A DNA stretch of 64,000 bases from Callorhinus ursinus (taxonomy: Eukaryota > Chordata > Mammalia > Carnivora > Otariidae). How positions within the stretch are numbered: position 1 is the first letter of the stretch; the number at the start of each line of letters is the position of its first letter. The notes below the pieces were generated by a model that saw nothing but the letters and a program-made list of their open reading frames with translations, searched no databases and had not been told where the DNA came from. The stretch spans positions 768,919 through 832,918 of the forward strand of contig NW_020313159.1 of assembly GCF_003265705.1 (NCBI RefSeq). The letters are read 5' to 3'. Shown piece after piece: positions 47,751 through 59,230 of this stretch. Position numbers and translations under genes: made by a program.

Positions 47751-47822
47751 GAAAAAGAAAGGAAGGAAGGAAGGAAGGAAGGAAGGAAGGAAGGAAGGAA
47801 GAAAGAAGAAAGAAAGAAAGAA
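47751..47822. repeat. (GGAA)n / (GAAA)n purine tract
   Basis: 72 bases of pure purine, with about ten GGAA units followed by GAAA units. It is a probable length polymorphism; tandem GGAA can also bind ETS-family factors. Confidence 0.95.
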
Positions 47823-48463
47823 CAAAAGAAAGAAAAATTGCGATAATCACCAGTGGACAAAACACTTTCTAATTCAGGACAAGACAGTGAGAAACTTAAC
47901 CAATGATGTTGGTCAAAACCAAGGATATACGTTAGGAGATGTATACACACACAACAGAACGTTAGGGAGTGCTTACAGAGAAAACAGGAGGACATATATT
48001 CCCAACTGCTAGAGTGCAGACTCCCCACCCCCACCCCAAATTCTACAGTGTTGGGTCTTCGGATGTCTTAAGTCAACACACACTCAGTACGGACCATCTG
48101 ACATATGTTCTGTAGGTTCCATCATGAGCTCAAGCCCTGGTCCTTGGAAGTCATTATAAGTCCCATATTCTTGCTTCCCAGGGAGGTGACTCATTTTTCA
48201 TGTGGACTTTCAAAGGAATTGGGGTTAGCCTCTGCTACTCAACTTGGCCACTGGAGCATGAAAACAGGCAGGGGCAAAAGACACAGGAGAGACAGGACTG
48301 TGTTCTAATCAGGGCTGCGGGACAAAATGACATTTCCAGATAAATCACAATTTCATATGAGTAACAAATAATTTTTTTAAGATAAGTATGTTCTATGTGT
48401 AACTTGCTGTTTATCTAAAATTCTATTTAATTGATATCCTGTATTTTTATTTGCTAACTCTGA
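47823..48463. other. Unassigned, AT-rich toward the end
   Basis: No gene or repeat assigned. Confidence 0.4.
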
Positions 48464-48849
48464 TGTTATGGGCTGAATTGTGTCCCCTGCCAACCCAAAA
48501 TTCGTATGTGGAAGTCCTAAGCCCCAATACATCAGGACTTGACTATACTTGGATATTGGGCCTCTGAGGAGGTGATGAAGGAAAGTGAGGCTGGGCCCTA
48601 ATCCAATCCGGGTGGTGTCCTTATATCAGAAGAGGAAATGTGGACACACGAAAAGACACAAGGTCTTTGCACACAGAGAAAAGACCCTGTGGGAACACAG
48701 AAGATGGACACCTACAATACCAAGGGGAGAAGCCAACCCTGCCAACACCTGACTTTGGATTTCTGACCTTCAGAACTGTAAAAAATAAATGTCTCCTGTT
48801 TAAGCCATGCAGTCTGATATTGTTATGGTAGCACTGGAAAACTAATATA
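48464..48849 (+). repeat. MLT1A-type MaLR solo LTR
   Basis: Near full length: starts 'tgttatgggctgaattgtgt', then 'aaaattcgtatgtggaagtc', 'gggccctaatccaatccggg', 'tggtgtccttatatcagaag', 'gccaaccctgccaacacctg', an AATAAATG poly-A signal region and the end 'ggaaaactaatata'. It is the best preserved MaLR LTR in the window. Confidence 0.9.
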
Positions 48850-48925
48850 TCTGGTAGCCCTATTTCCAATAAAACTTTATTTACAAAAACAGGTGGCTGG
48901 CTCATGGGCCAGAATCTGCCAACCT
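48850..48925. mobile_element. 3' end of a hAT-Charlie-type MITE
   Basis: The motif 'ccaataaaactttatttaca' followed by 'aaaaacaggtggctggctca' and 'gggccagaatctgccaacc' is the terminal part of a common MITE. Its 5' part is missing where the MLT1A LTR ends, which suggests that the LTR inserted into it or that the junction was deleted. Confidence 0.55.
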
Positions 48926-49574
48926 CCATTTTGGAGACGGTCTTTGAAACCCAAGAGAGGGGATCTTGCGAGGCCCCTTGGGGAAGGGAGACTGAGGTAC
49001 AGAGGAGGCTGGTGGTCTCTGCCCCTGCCGCGGGCGGCGGGCCTGGAAAGCATGTAGCTGCGCAGGGCGGACAGGTGACAGCGACCCGAGAGCGCCAGTC
49101 TTGGTTTGCACTCTGCTAGGAGAGCGGCAGACACATGGCGAGACAGCGTGTCCGGGAGGAGCCCACACGGTGTGACAGCAGAGGCCCTCCTTCACCTGGC
49201 GCTTACTCCGTGGTGTGATGACGTGCTCCCTGTGCGCTCTGAACCCTTCCACCCTCACGACACACCTCCTGTGCGGAGGCCTCTGTGCTCAGCCCTCAGC
49301 TGGGCTTGCTGTGAACCCAAGATGCCCTCTGCCCTCACCTCCGTCGTTCCCTGAGGGGCTTGAGCGAGCGGAGACCAGTCAAGCCCGTGCGCGCAGATCA
49401 CCAAGGATCAGCGCCCGCGCATCTGGTTCGAGGTGGCATCTGGCTTTAATGGCAGCACGGCAAGAAGGACCATCACGGTCCCAGACTTGCTTACTGAGCA
49501 CCCATCCCAGCGGGGTGTTGTTCGGGATACGATCATAAACAGGAAGAAAAAGACGACCCACAGCCCTGGACCTT
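48926..49574. other. GC-rich unassigned spacer
   Basis: No gene. CpG-containing at 49018-49160. Frames at 48902-49258 (minus) and 49215-49538 (plus) have no domain. Confidence 0.4.
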
Positions 49575-49915
49575 AGGAGTGGCCTGAAGGTTTGGGTCCT
49601 CCCAGTGCCTGTTGCGATCCTAATCCTCAAGGCTAAGGCAGCAGGAGGCAAGGCCTTGGGGGCGACTAGATCATGAGGGGCGGCCTTCATAAATGGGGCT
49701 GGTGCCCTTATGAAAGAGACTCAGGGTGCTCCCTCCTGCCAGGTGAGGGCACAGCAAACAGCTGTGTCCGTGACCCTCGCCAGACCACACTGCACCCAGA
49801 TCTCCAGCTTCCAGCTTCCAGAACATGAGCGTGAAGCCCGTTGCGGACAAGCCACCCGTCTGTGGTCTGGTGATCTGTGGTCCCAGCCCATGACAGCACA
49901 GTCTCCACCCCTGGC
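49575..49915 (+). repeat. MST-like MaLR LTR fragment
   Basis: Follows the family order: 'ggccttgggggcgactagat', 'catgaggggcggccttcata', 'gctggtgcccttatgaaaga', 'tctccagcttccagcttcca'. Diverged, with both ends unclear. Confidence 0.6.
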
Positions 49916-51175
49916 CTATACAACATCTTCACCACCGCGGAGAGCTGATCAGAGGATCCCCCCAGGCCAGAGCCTGGAGAACCTAGCTTCCACGGACCCT
50001 TGAGCATCTCCCATTTACAGCAGACCCAGCCTCTTTGCCAAGTATCAATGGGAAGGTATTGAGGGCTTCATTCTCCGTGTATGTTTATCCCTAATAAGTA
50101 AAAAAGCATAAAGCATGCAGTGATAAACTGAGGTTCACCTGCCAAAGCAATAGCTGTTTTCTTGTGGCTCATTATTGACTAACAAATTTTCAATATGTTC
50201 GTCCCTGTGGAAAACTGAGGCTTGGTTCCTCCTGTGTCCACACTCTCGGCCCAGCACGCTTTCGGGGTCCTGGGGACATCTCCTAGACTTCTCTTTTGGA
50301 TGTGTGTGGGGGTTTTCTTTGTAGTAACTAACACTTTTTTTTAATTTTTAAAAATTTCTGTACTTTTAAATAACTCAAGTAAAACCTTTTAAATGCACAG
50401 GCTCTGCCTACCCCCCAACCCACGATGCTGAGAGCAGAGTGATTCTTCCCCAAGGCTCACCCCACTGCCCTGGGATTTGCACCAATGGATCAGAGCATTT
50501 CCAAGGCTATAGGAGTGAGCACTGAGTTTCTCTGCAGTTGCAGTCAGTGGATATGTGCGTTCCTAACATGAGCCTGTCTTGAAATTAGTAAGAAGCCTTG
50601 GCTTCGCAATTTCCCTTGCACCACTGTCTTCCCCAAGCCACTCCCCACACACGTGTGCACACACACACACAGCAAGGTGTCGGGGTTTTATATTTGGCAG
50701 ATGCAACCCACACCTCGAAACAGAAGAGCTAAATGCTCATACCCAGCGGTGCTCTGCATTCCCCTTGAGGTATAAAGGCTATTTTCATCTTCTGTCAAAA
50801 TGCCCAAGTGCACTCCAGCAGCGCCGGGTGGTGATGGACTTCAGAATTCCTGCTGCCGTTCGGCGTTCATGCACCCGCCCCGTGGAGTCTGGATGGGGAG
50901 CTCTCACTTAATTGACTGGTCAGTCTGGGCAAACCACTAGTCAGTTCATTCCAAGAAGCAGATCAATCAAAAGAACAGTTGGGTACACTGAACAGTCCAC
51001 TCAACTGAAATGTCTGCTCACTGGCTCTGCAGTTTAAAGATGTCTAGTGAGACATATGCATTTGATTTTTTTTTAATTGCCAAAAGATTGCCAATGGCAC
51101 TTGAAAAGGGCATCAGAATGTGATCTGGACTCAGCATCTGAGCGGCACACAGACACATCCCATGCAGCCCCTGCT
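49916..51175. other. Unassigned sequence
   Basis: Positions 50080-50210 form a small AT-rich island. An AC run lies at 50656-50674. Positions 50905-51075 are AT-rich with repeated GTCAGT/AGTCAG motifs. No gene. Confidence 0.4.
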
Positions 51176-51298
51176 CTCCACCGGGCACCAGCGTCTACGG
51201 CACTGCTGGGACGGACCTCCCCCGGGCACCAGCGTCTACGGCGCTGCCGGGACGGACCTCCACCGGGCACCAGCGTCTATGGTGCTGCCAGGACAGAC
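51176..51298. repeat. 41-bp tandem repeat, three copies
   Basis: Three head-to-tail units (51176-51216, 51217-51257, 51258-51298). Each starts CTCC, contains CGGGCACCAGCGTCTA and ends in a GGACGGAC-like block. The third is the most diverged. Since 41 is not a multiple of 3, every frame shows a different peptide repeat; no coding role is indicated. Confidence 0.95.
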
Positions 51299-54200
51299 GT
51301 GCCTTCCCAGGCCCTGGCATGACAGGAAGACCAGGACATGGCTCCCGGCCCCAGGGAGCGCCCATCTGTGGGGCAGAGGCTAAGGCACCCATGACAAATG
51401 GACCACAAGGAGCAGATCTCCTTTGGACCATGTTGGGGATGAGACCCCTCGCCTGCAGCCAGGGCTGAGAAGGCTCCCAGGGACTAAACGGTCAGCAACC
51501 TCGGTAGCTCTCTGACTGTTCACCCGAGTGGCCTTCCACCGTCTCCTTCAACAAATGTTACACACAGTAGGTTCTCAATAAACAAAAGAGTTACCTAAAA
51601 ACAGAACAGGAACAAAGCAAGAACACAAAGCTTTAGTGGGGTTTGGGTGCTACGGGGCACCTGCTTGCTTTAGCCGGTGGCAGTTGAGTGGCTTGGAAAC
51701 TACATGTTCTCTTCCCAGACGGTCAGGGGAACGGGGTCTGCAGCGGCTGTGCCCTCCACAGATGTAGGTGGGCACTCTGGTTCTGCTGGCAGGAGGAAAG
51801 ACGGGTCCAGCCCCAGGCAGCCTGGCGTCACACATGTCCGGCGCTTTGGCAGCCCAGAGGAGAAAGGCCTAATTCCCAAAGAGGCAGAGACGCCCCTCCC
51901 AGCACACCCTGAGGGACAACAGCCTGGTGGGCAGCGACTGAACTGACGTGCAGAACAGTCCTCACTGCCCTGCTATTTCACATCTAAAACATAGTTTTAA
52001 TATTTGAGAAATGCAGACAAAGATCCCTAAGGTGCAGTACACTTGGACTGGCTTTTGTTCTCAAACTTCCCTTGAGATCGTGCATCGGTCAGTAACTCAC
52101 CTGCAGGTCCCAAGGCTCCTCGTCTACCCTGTGGCCACTGCACCCTGGAAAATGATGTCAGGCTTTCAGACGCTGAATTGTGCAGCCCGCAGGCTGGCTC
52201 GTCTGGTCACCCCTTAAGACGATGGCGTGTACGCAGCAAGCCTCGCTGCACACAGCCAGCCTGGGCGTCGAGGTATACCTTACTGAAGCTGACATGCACC
52301 CACACGCAGGTGCCCGTGCAGGGCGATGGTTTGCGTGTGCATGTCCCCTACTCAGATGACCAGCGCGATATTGGGAAGTGAGATTCAGAAGCTGAAACAT
52401 AAGACGCCGAACAAGAATGAAAGCACTTAGCGAACGGCTTTGCGGTGTGTGACAGGGGCTTTGCTCAGTAATGGAGGCACAGATCCGGAGGCAAACCCTT
52501 GAGAAGGGCCGCCCGGGCCTGCGGTGCCAGGCCACACAGCTTAAGAGGGCCGGGGCAGATAACGCACAGCCCGGGTTTGCTCCCCAGCTTATTGCTGGCG
52601 TCCTGGTCTTATTTTTGCCTACAACCCTTTTTGTAACAGGCATAGCATTAGTTATTGACAATTAAGAGGAGTCTTCAAAGGCAGTGGCATTCTGAAGGGG
52701 CAGCTTTCTGAGCCCCCCTCAGTGGCCGCGTGAACGCCGCCGTGTCTTTATGCCAAGCACAGCGCGCACTGGGACGGTCGCGGCCGTGCAAACAGCGATT
52801 TGGGTGAGAACCAAGGGCTGGGGAGGGTGCAGATGCTCAGCAGGCTCTCACATGCCTATGTATCATTTAGACCTGATGGTTTTATCTGGAGTGGTGCCTT
52901 TTTAGGGAAAATTACAGAATCCATATCCCTGCTATTAATATATTTCCCAAAACATTAATCCATAAGTAAAATGCCAGGGATTATGGAATTCGTGTGTCCA
53001 CAACTTCAAGCAGAAGTGGTCCAGTCTGATGAGCGGCTCTGTTGGAGATGGGTATGTGCGGGAGGCACCCAAGGAGGGTGAGCGGTCAGAGGATGGCGTG
53101 CGGCAGGACGGGGTCACGCGTGATCCCCGATTAAAGGTAAAGCCTCTCCCGCATCTCAGGACTGACACAAATTCCTTCCATCACCGTCTTACTAAAATAC
53201 TTACAAACACAGGCAACCTGATGTTCACAGTCCTTACGCAGGCATGAACGAGAATAGTTGCCAGCAAAGACCACCAAGAAGCTGAACTTCACCGTCAGCA
53301 GATGTGTAAGGACGACAGACACAAACACCACAGAGGAGTCGGAACAGGAAGTCACGGGGAGGGTCACTGCCCTTGCTGATAAACCTGCCGTCCCGTTGGT
53401 TCTGCCCGGGATGCTCGCAGCCCCGGAATGCACGGCCGGCTCCGACACGCAGCGCGCTGGAAGGAAGATGACCTCACTTCTGCGTGCTGCACACGCAATC
53501 CGCGGTCCACAGCGGGGATGTTTGCCACGGTCTTCCGCGGGGCGCGCGTGAGGTGTAAGGTGCTCCACAAACCGTGACGCGTGGCAGGCAGCTCTGGGCC
53601 ACCTCCCAGCCCCCGAGTCCGTGAGCACAGGCCAAGTTACGTGGCATGACAGACAGCCCCCGTGACTGCACTCCATCCTTATTCTCAGATCCAGCTGGCC
53701 ATGGAAGCCTCACACATCCCGTGTCCAGCTGTCCACGGCTCCAGAGCTAGTGCTAGCCCAGGCTCGCAGCCTCGCCCCCTGGGGTCCCCCGTCCCCCATC
53801 AGGGCTCTCCCACCCGGCTTCTCCTCCTCCAAGTCCATGCTTGTTCACCCCTAAGGCACCACAGGAGGGTTTCAAAAATGGAACATTCATGGAAGTTCCC
53901 TACACAGACCCCACTGGTCACTCCACTTGCTCACAGGGTCAGCCCAAACTCCCTGGACACGGGGCACCAGGCTGGCATGACTGGATGCCTCCCCACACCT
54001 GTGCTTCCTGCTGAAGGCACCCCCAATGGCCATCGCTGCTCCTTGGTGTCTGGAGCCCCCTGGGACCCTCTCAGCTGGGAGACCTTCCCAAGGGCCCCTC
54101 CCAGAGAGGCAGTCCTACTGCCCCCAGGAACCCCGCTGCAGCTGTGTTAACATGTCTGCTAGTTTCCTTCTCCCCAACCTACCCCATTTTTCTAGCTGGC

Positions 54201-55214
54201 TTCTGTCTGGCTCCCACCACGTGACACCTGCCACACTCATCTGTGTCTTTAGCCTGTGGTGCCCACAGCTGGGGCTTAATGCTTTCAGGAGGCGCGATGT
54301 GGGTGATAGCAGGCTGCGGTCCATGGGCGCCTGGGGCTTTCTCTCTCCCCACCGCTCCCTCAACCACACATGCCCAGGTCTGAGGCCCTTGGACAGCCCC
54401 ACCGAGGCGACGGAACCAGGCCCTGGGTGGGAAACACTGAGCTGCAGGCAGGGCAGCTGGCCGGTGGCTCCCACAGTACCACAGGGCTGATCTGGGGTCA
54501 CAGGACACCACCGGAACTGCTCACAGCCAAGTCCAGAGACCCACCGCCACATGGACGAGAGATGAGCAATGCAGAAGTAGAAGGACCCTAAGAAGCCAGT
54601 CCACCCACTGGCTCCACTTAAAAACAATGGCCGGGACCTCAATAAAAGTGAAATCTCGGGACACTATTTCAACGAATAAAACATAAAAGACAGGTGTTCA
54701 TTAAACCTTGACAGGAGTAGGAAGGAGCAGATGTAGAGTCTCTGGGACATTCTGTGGCCGCCTGGCCCTGCCCCACCTCGGCCCAGTGCAGTGACACCCG
54801 GGGCTCCAGGGACGTGATGTAAGAGCTGCTGTTCTTGGTCAAAGTCTGAGTGTCAGGGGTGAGGAAACAGGGTCAGAAACTTTAGCAGGAAGCTGTGATC
54901 CAAACACACAGACCCCTCACCACCACCATGAACCCTCCATGGCCTATGGTCTCTCATGTGGCCTCCCCTTGGGTTACCCCCATATTTTCACAGCTGTTTT
55001 CGTTGCTTCCTAATGCTTCTTAGATGCGTAAGTCAACCACACACACTTGTTTAAATACCACTTGAAACCAAGGCTGTGGAGTGCATTTCTCCAATAAAGC
55101 AAATAGTGTTGTTCCTGTGAAATATATCACGAGTGATTGATTGCAGCCCACAGTACAAAAACCATAATTTCATTATTACAGAGGAAATAAATCCTACACC
55201 AAGATAACCATCTA
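51299..55214. other. Unassigned, GC-rich with AT-rich pieces
   Basis: No gene. Positions 51540-51590 look like an L2/MIR 3' tip (cacagtaggttctcaataaa). Positions 52575-52670 and 55060-55200 are AT-rich islands (GCATTAGTTATTGACAATT; ATAATTTCATTATTACAG). Large frames at 53131-53676 (minus), 53662-54150 (plus) and 54115-54642 (minus) overlap and have no domain. Confidence 0.4.
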
Positions 55215-55764
55215 TGATGTCCTAATTACCCAGAAGTCCTAACTACCTAGATGTCCTAACCACCAGGGATGTCCTAACTACCAGGGATGTCCTAACCACT
55301 AGGGATGTGTTAACCACCTAGGGGTGTCCTAACTACCGGCGATGTCCTAACAACCAGGGATGTCTTAACTACCTAGGGATGTCCTAACCACCAGTGATGT
55401 CCTAACCACCAGGGATGTGTTAACCACCTAGGGGTGTCCTAACTACCGGGGATGTCCTAACCACCTAGGGATGTCCTAACCACCAGGGATGTCCTAACCA
55501 CCAGGGATGTCTTAACCACCTAGGGATGTACTAACCACCAGTGATGTCCTAACCACCAGGGATGTCCTAGCTACCAGGGATATCCTAATGACCTAAGATG
55601 TNNNNNNNNNNGGGATGTCCTAGCTACCAGGGATATCCTAATGACCTAAGATGTCCTAGCCACCAGGGATGTCCTAACCACACAGAGATGTCCTAATCAC
55701 TAAAGATGTCCTAACGCAAGGGTTGTTCTAACATCCTAGGGATGTTCTAACTACTAGGGATGTC
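55215..55764. repeat. Minisatellite, unit about 18-20 bp (GATGTCCTAACCACCAGG type)
   Basis: About 30 variable units built on GATGTCCTAAC followed by CACCAGG, TACCAGG or CACCTAGG, giving 18- and 20-base forms that alternate in blocks. Units decay at both ends. There are no unique spacers between them. An N gap interrupts the array at 55602-55611. Confidence 0.97.
55602..55611. other. 10-N assembly gap inside the minisatellite
   Basis: Ten N characters. The 43 bases to the left (55559-55601) are identical to the 43 bases to the right (55612-55654), so the gap most likely joins two overlapping contig ends and the array is counted partly twice. Confidence 0.95.
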
Positions 55765-57190
55765 TGGCACATATGCAACTCATCAAGAGAGTCAGATGCG
55801 ACAGCATCTGGAGGAGGTTGATGTGGCCCTGATCTGGATGAAAACCTCCTATGGTGTTGTCTTTTCGCTTAGACACAATAAATCTGCGGCATTTCTGCGC
55901 TGGCTATATTCAAAGCAGCATTAAAAAGCCTTAACTTTTCCTGCAGTCCTAAGATTGGAAGCTTCACTTCTATTTTTAAAGTGTAAACAAAGACCATATC
56001 CAATTTGGGCATCTGGCCGAGAACATTTTTAGAAATAACTAGTGTATCACAAAAACATGGTTGAATGAAAGAATCCATGTAGAACTAGAGATCCCTCCTT
56101 ACTTCCCATGTCCAAGACCCACTGCACCAGCCCATGTGGCCGGCTCCTGATTCCTCCCCGTGTCTGAGTCCCCAGGGTACCGGCTGGTCTGCCCACCCAG
56201 CCATCTTCTCTCCTGGTCAGATTAAAATTCTCTCTACACGTCTATGGCTAAAACCCCAGGAGAACATCTGTCATTACTGGATTTTTTTCCTGAAGTCTCT
56301 GGGGATCAGGTTATGTTGGTACACTATTTTGAAGGAGAGAATCTTGCAAAATCTACATGAACAAAAGCAGGTGAACAATCTGAGGGAAAAGGAGGAAGAA
56401 AAAGGAATGAATCAAAAACCTGAGAACTAAGAAGAGAAGGGAAGAGAGGGGCTTGGAGGTGAAGCAGCACCAGGACCACTGATTCCCTTTCTGTCCCAAA
56501 TTCTTGGAGAAAGCCGATCAGACAAGAGAGAGAGGAAAACAGGCAAGAAAACAATGTGAGGAATAGCAACACAGCCTAACAACGAAGAGATTGCTGAGGA
56601 ATAGAGTGAAGATTAAAAAAAGAAAAAGAGAAGTGAATTAGATGAACTGATGTTAACTGGGTGGGGGGGAAAGACTGGAGTTTTGGAAGGAAAAAACAGT
56701 TTTCAACATTTGCAGCATTAGGAGGAAGGCCCCAACCCTGTGAGACACTGGTTGATGGGCTGTTCTTCCCCCAGAACCGAGTGTCCTGCCCAAGGGGCAT
56801 CACCTGCGGTGGGAGTGAGGGGCAGTAGGCAGCCAGCAAACACCAGCTTAGAGTGAGCACCCTGCAGGAGAAGAATCTGAACCCACGAAAGGGGAGTGAG
56901 CACAGAGCAAAGGAAGAAAGCCACGCCTTCCTGTTTTAGGTGACCAGGACCTCCGAAAGGGATGAGGGCTGTAGCCCTGCCAACTTGGCAAAGATCACCT
57001 GTTGAAAATCAACCGACCTGGTGAAAACAGCTAACTTAACATCCAAACCAGAACACTGGGCTACTACCTCAAACGAGTTGGCCAGTCCTCACCCTTTAAG
57101 AATAGTCAGAAAGGTTCCAGCGACTGGATGGAGAAGCCAGACTGCACGCTGACGGTCTTACCAGAGCCACGCCTCAGGAGGCGAGTCCCT
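55765..57190. other. Unassigned sequence
   Basis: Positions 55850-56060 are an AT-rich island. Positions 56340-56660 are purine-rich on the plus strand. No gene and no named repeat. Confidence 0.4.
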
Positions 57191-57222
57191 GCTACCTAGG
57201 GATGTCCTAACCACCAGGGATG
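57191..57222. repeat. Isolated copy of the 55.2-kb minisatellite unit
   Basis: The run GCTACCTAGGGATGTCCTAA then CCACCAGGGATG matches nearly two units of the array that ends 1.4 kb upstream, with unrelated sequence on both sides. Confidence 0.85.
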
Positions 57223-57334
57223 GTGGTCCTTCTCTGCACCAGTCATGTGATTCGCCCCCTCAGGGTGGTCCCCACGGGAACCTGAAGTAAACAGATGCAT
57301 ATTCTCAACCTCAGCATGCCTAAATTCTGAAGGC

Positions 57335-58205
57335 CGCCCAAGGCATCACAGAAGGATATTGGATCTTTGTCCCTGTTACCAGACACAGAGCTCCTAAAAC
57401 CCTCAGATTCCCTGAGTGGTAAGGGTGATAAAGGCATCTCTGTTCTCACAAGGTGACTTTGGGGGCCCCTGGATGGCTTTAGGATAGAGCTGGTCACCAG
57501 AAAGACCAAAGCTTGATCAGAAGCCTTGAATTTCTAGCCCCAACCCCACTCCAGGGTTGGGGATTGGGGGGGGTGATCGAAATTGAATCAATTACCAATA
57601 CCAGTGATTCAGTTAATCATGCCTTGGGAATGGAGCCCCCAGAAAAAAACCCAGAATGGGGGCACTTCAGTCAGTGAAGTCTCCGACTCTTGGTTTCAGC
57701 TCAGGTCATGATCTCAGGGTTGTGAGATCAAATCCTGCATCGGGCTCCATGCTCAGCCTGGAGTCTGCTTAAGACTCCTGCCCTCCTGCTCTCTCTCTCT
57801 CTAAATAAGCCAACCAACCCCGCAATGGCAGTTCAGAGGGCTTCCGGGTGGCGAGCACATGGAGGGGCTGGGAGTCTGGTGCCCCTGGAGAGGCACGGAA
57901 GCTCTGTGCACACCCCCATCCCCGGTCCCGTGCATCTCCTCCCTCTGGTGTTCCTGAGGGGTACCCCCTGTAATGAACAGGTCATCTAGTAAGTAAACTG
58001 TGCCCCAGAGTTCTGTGAGCTGCTCTAGCACATCCCTGAACCAGAGGAGAGGGTCCAGAGAATGCCCGAATTACAGACAGTTGGTCAGAAGGAGGGGAGC
58101 CCAGACTTGTGCCTGGCATCTGAGGTGGGGGATGGTCCTGTGGGCCTGAGCCCCTCGCCTGTGGGGTCTGAGTGAACTGCAGATAGTGAGGGTCAGAAGT
58201 GAACT
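57335..58205 (+). repeat. ERV LTR (family not named), with nested SINEC
   Basis: An LTR of a type I recognise by order of motifs but cannot name: 'tgttaccagacacagagctc', 'gtggtaagggtgataaaggc', 'ctggtcaccagaaagaccaa', then after the SINEC 'cttccgggtggcgagcacat', 'tggaagctctgtgcacaccc'-like, 'aacaggtcatctagtaagta', 'agagttctgtgagctgctct', 'acagttggtcagaagg' and 'ctgagcccctcgcctgtggg'. No gag, pol or env frame is seen beside it. Confidence 0.7.
57661..57814 (+). mobile_element. SINEC nested in the LTR
   Basis: A diverged SINEC: the head begins near 'ggcacttcagtcagtgaagt', then 'cagctcaggtcatgatctca', 'gcatcgggctccatgctcag', a CT-rich run and an 'aaataagccaacc' tail. Flanks at 57649-57660 and 57815-57827 (aacccagaatgg, aaccccgcaatgg) look like an imperfect target-site duplication. 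It splits the LTR, so it is younger than it. Confidence 0.8.
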
Positions 58206-58830
58206 GGTGTCACTTGTACGTGGACAAAATGCCACGTACACGTAGCCTCGTATGAAGAGGAGACTGCACGTGGCCCTGCCGTTTGAGAAGGGCTGAGAGC
58301 GCGTGCCCACCCTCCCCTCCAGCCACTCTCACAAACAGACACTGGCCCAGGGAGCGAGCGTAAATCCCAGGGGCTGGAGCCTGGTTCCCTGTGTCCACCC
58401 AGCAGCTAGAAATAACCAGACCATGTGGTCCTCCTCCCCACGCCCCACAAAGTGGAAAAGGATCTGATGAAAATGGGGGGAACGTCATGTATGTAACCAG
58501 AATTAACATACCAATTTCAAATACTAGCAAAGCCATGTAGAGGTAAAAACAATGATAAAATACTGCATCAGGTTGGAAGAAACATTTTCCTGAACAGAAG
58601 CAACACCAAACTGGGATTATAGTTGGAAGAAAGAGCAGAAAGTGCCCATGATGGCTAGCTCAGAGGTAGAACTTCCGTGGGCCAAACTTCCAAATTTTAC
58701 CTTCTAATTGAGGCCAGCGGCTTTTTAAAGGTAGAATAGTACAGAAATGAATCCCCCCAAAGAAGCAAGCCACATAAACAAGACAGACCACCACTCCTGT
58801 GCCTTCTATAACCGCGGAGCTGAAACTGTC
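58206..58830. other. Unassigned spacer
   Basis: No gene or named repeat. Positions 58480-58760 are AT-richer. Confidence 0.4.
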
Positions 58831-59230
58831 TGCTTTGGGCTGAACTGTGTCCCCACAAGAAGGCACGCTGGAGCCCGAACACGCCGTTCCTGTCAGTGTG
58901 ACTGCATTTGGAAACAGGATGCTTACAGAGGTGATCAAGGTAAAATGAGGTCATCAGGGTGGGTCTAATCTGATAGGACTGGTGTCCACATAAAAACCGC
59001 GGACGGGGACACGAGGGGAAGACAGCCAAGGAGACGCATCCGCGGAGAACCCAAGCGCTGGCAGCAATGGAAGGCTGGAGAAGTCCAGGAAGCCTCCTCG
59101 CGTGGGGCCCCGCTGACGCCCTCACGCCACACTTGCAGGCTCCGGAACCGCGAGCCCTGCCGTCTCGGGCCCCTGAGCAGCCCAGCCCAGCCCCCGAGCC
59201 ATCTGAGCCAGCAGTGCTGGGGGCCAGCAA
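58831..59230 (+). repeat. MLT1A-type MaLR LTR, diverged
   Basis: 'tgctttgggctgaactgtgt', 'agtgtgactgcatttggaaa', 'cagaggtgatcaaggtaaaa', 'tgaggtcatcagggtgggtc' and 'ataggactggtgtccacata' follow the family order. The 3' part is GC-rich and degraded. Frames through it (for example 58697-59230 minus, 177 codons) are not genes. Confidence 0.75.

Noticed and set aside
55215..55764. CRISPR-like array
   Set aside because: Units are directly adjacent with no unique spacers, units vary, and the genome is mammalian; it is a minisatellite.
58697..59230. 177-codon minus frame
   Set aside because: Runs through a reverse-read MLT1A LTR; no domain.
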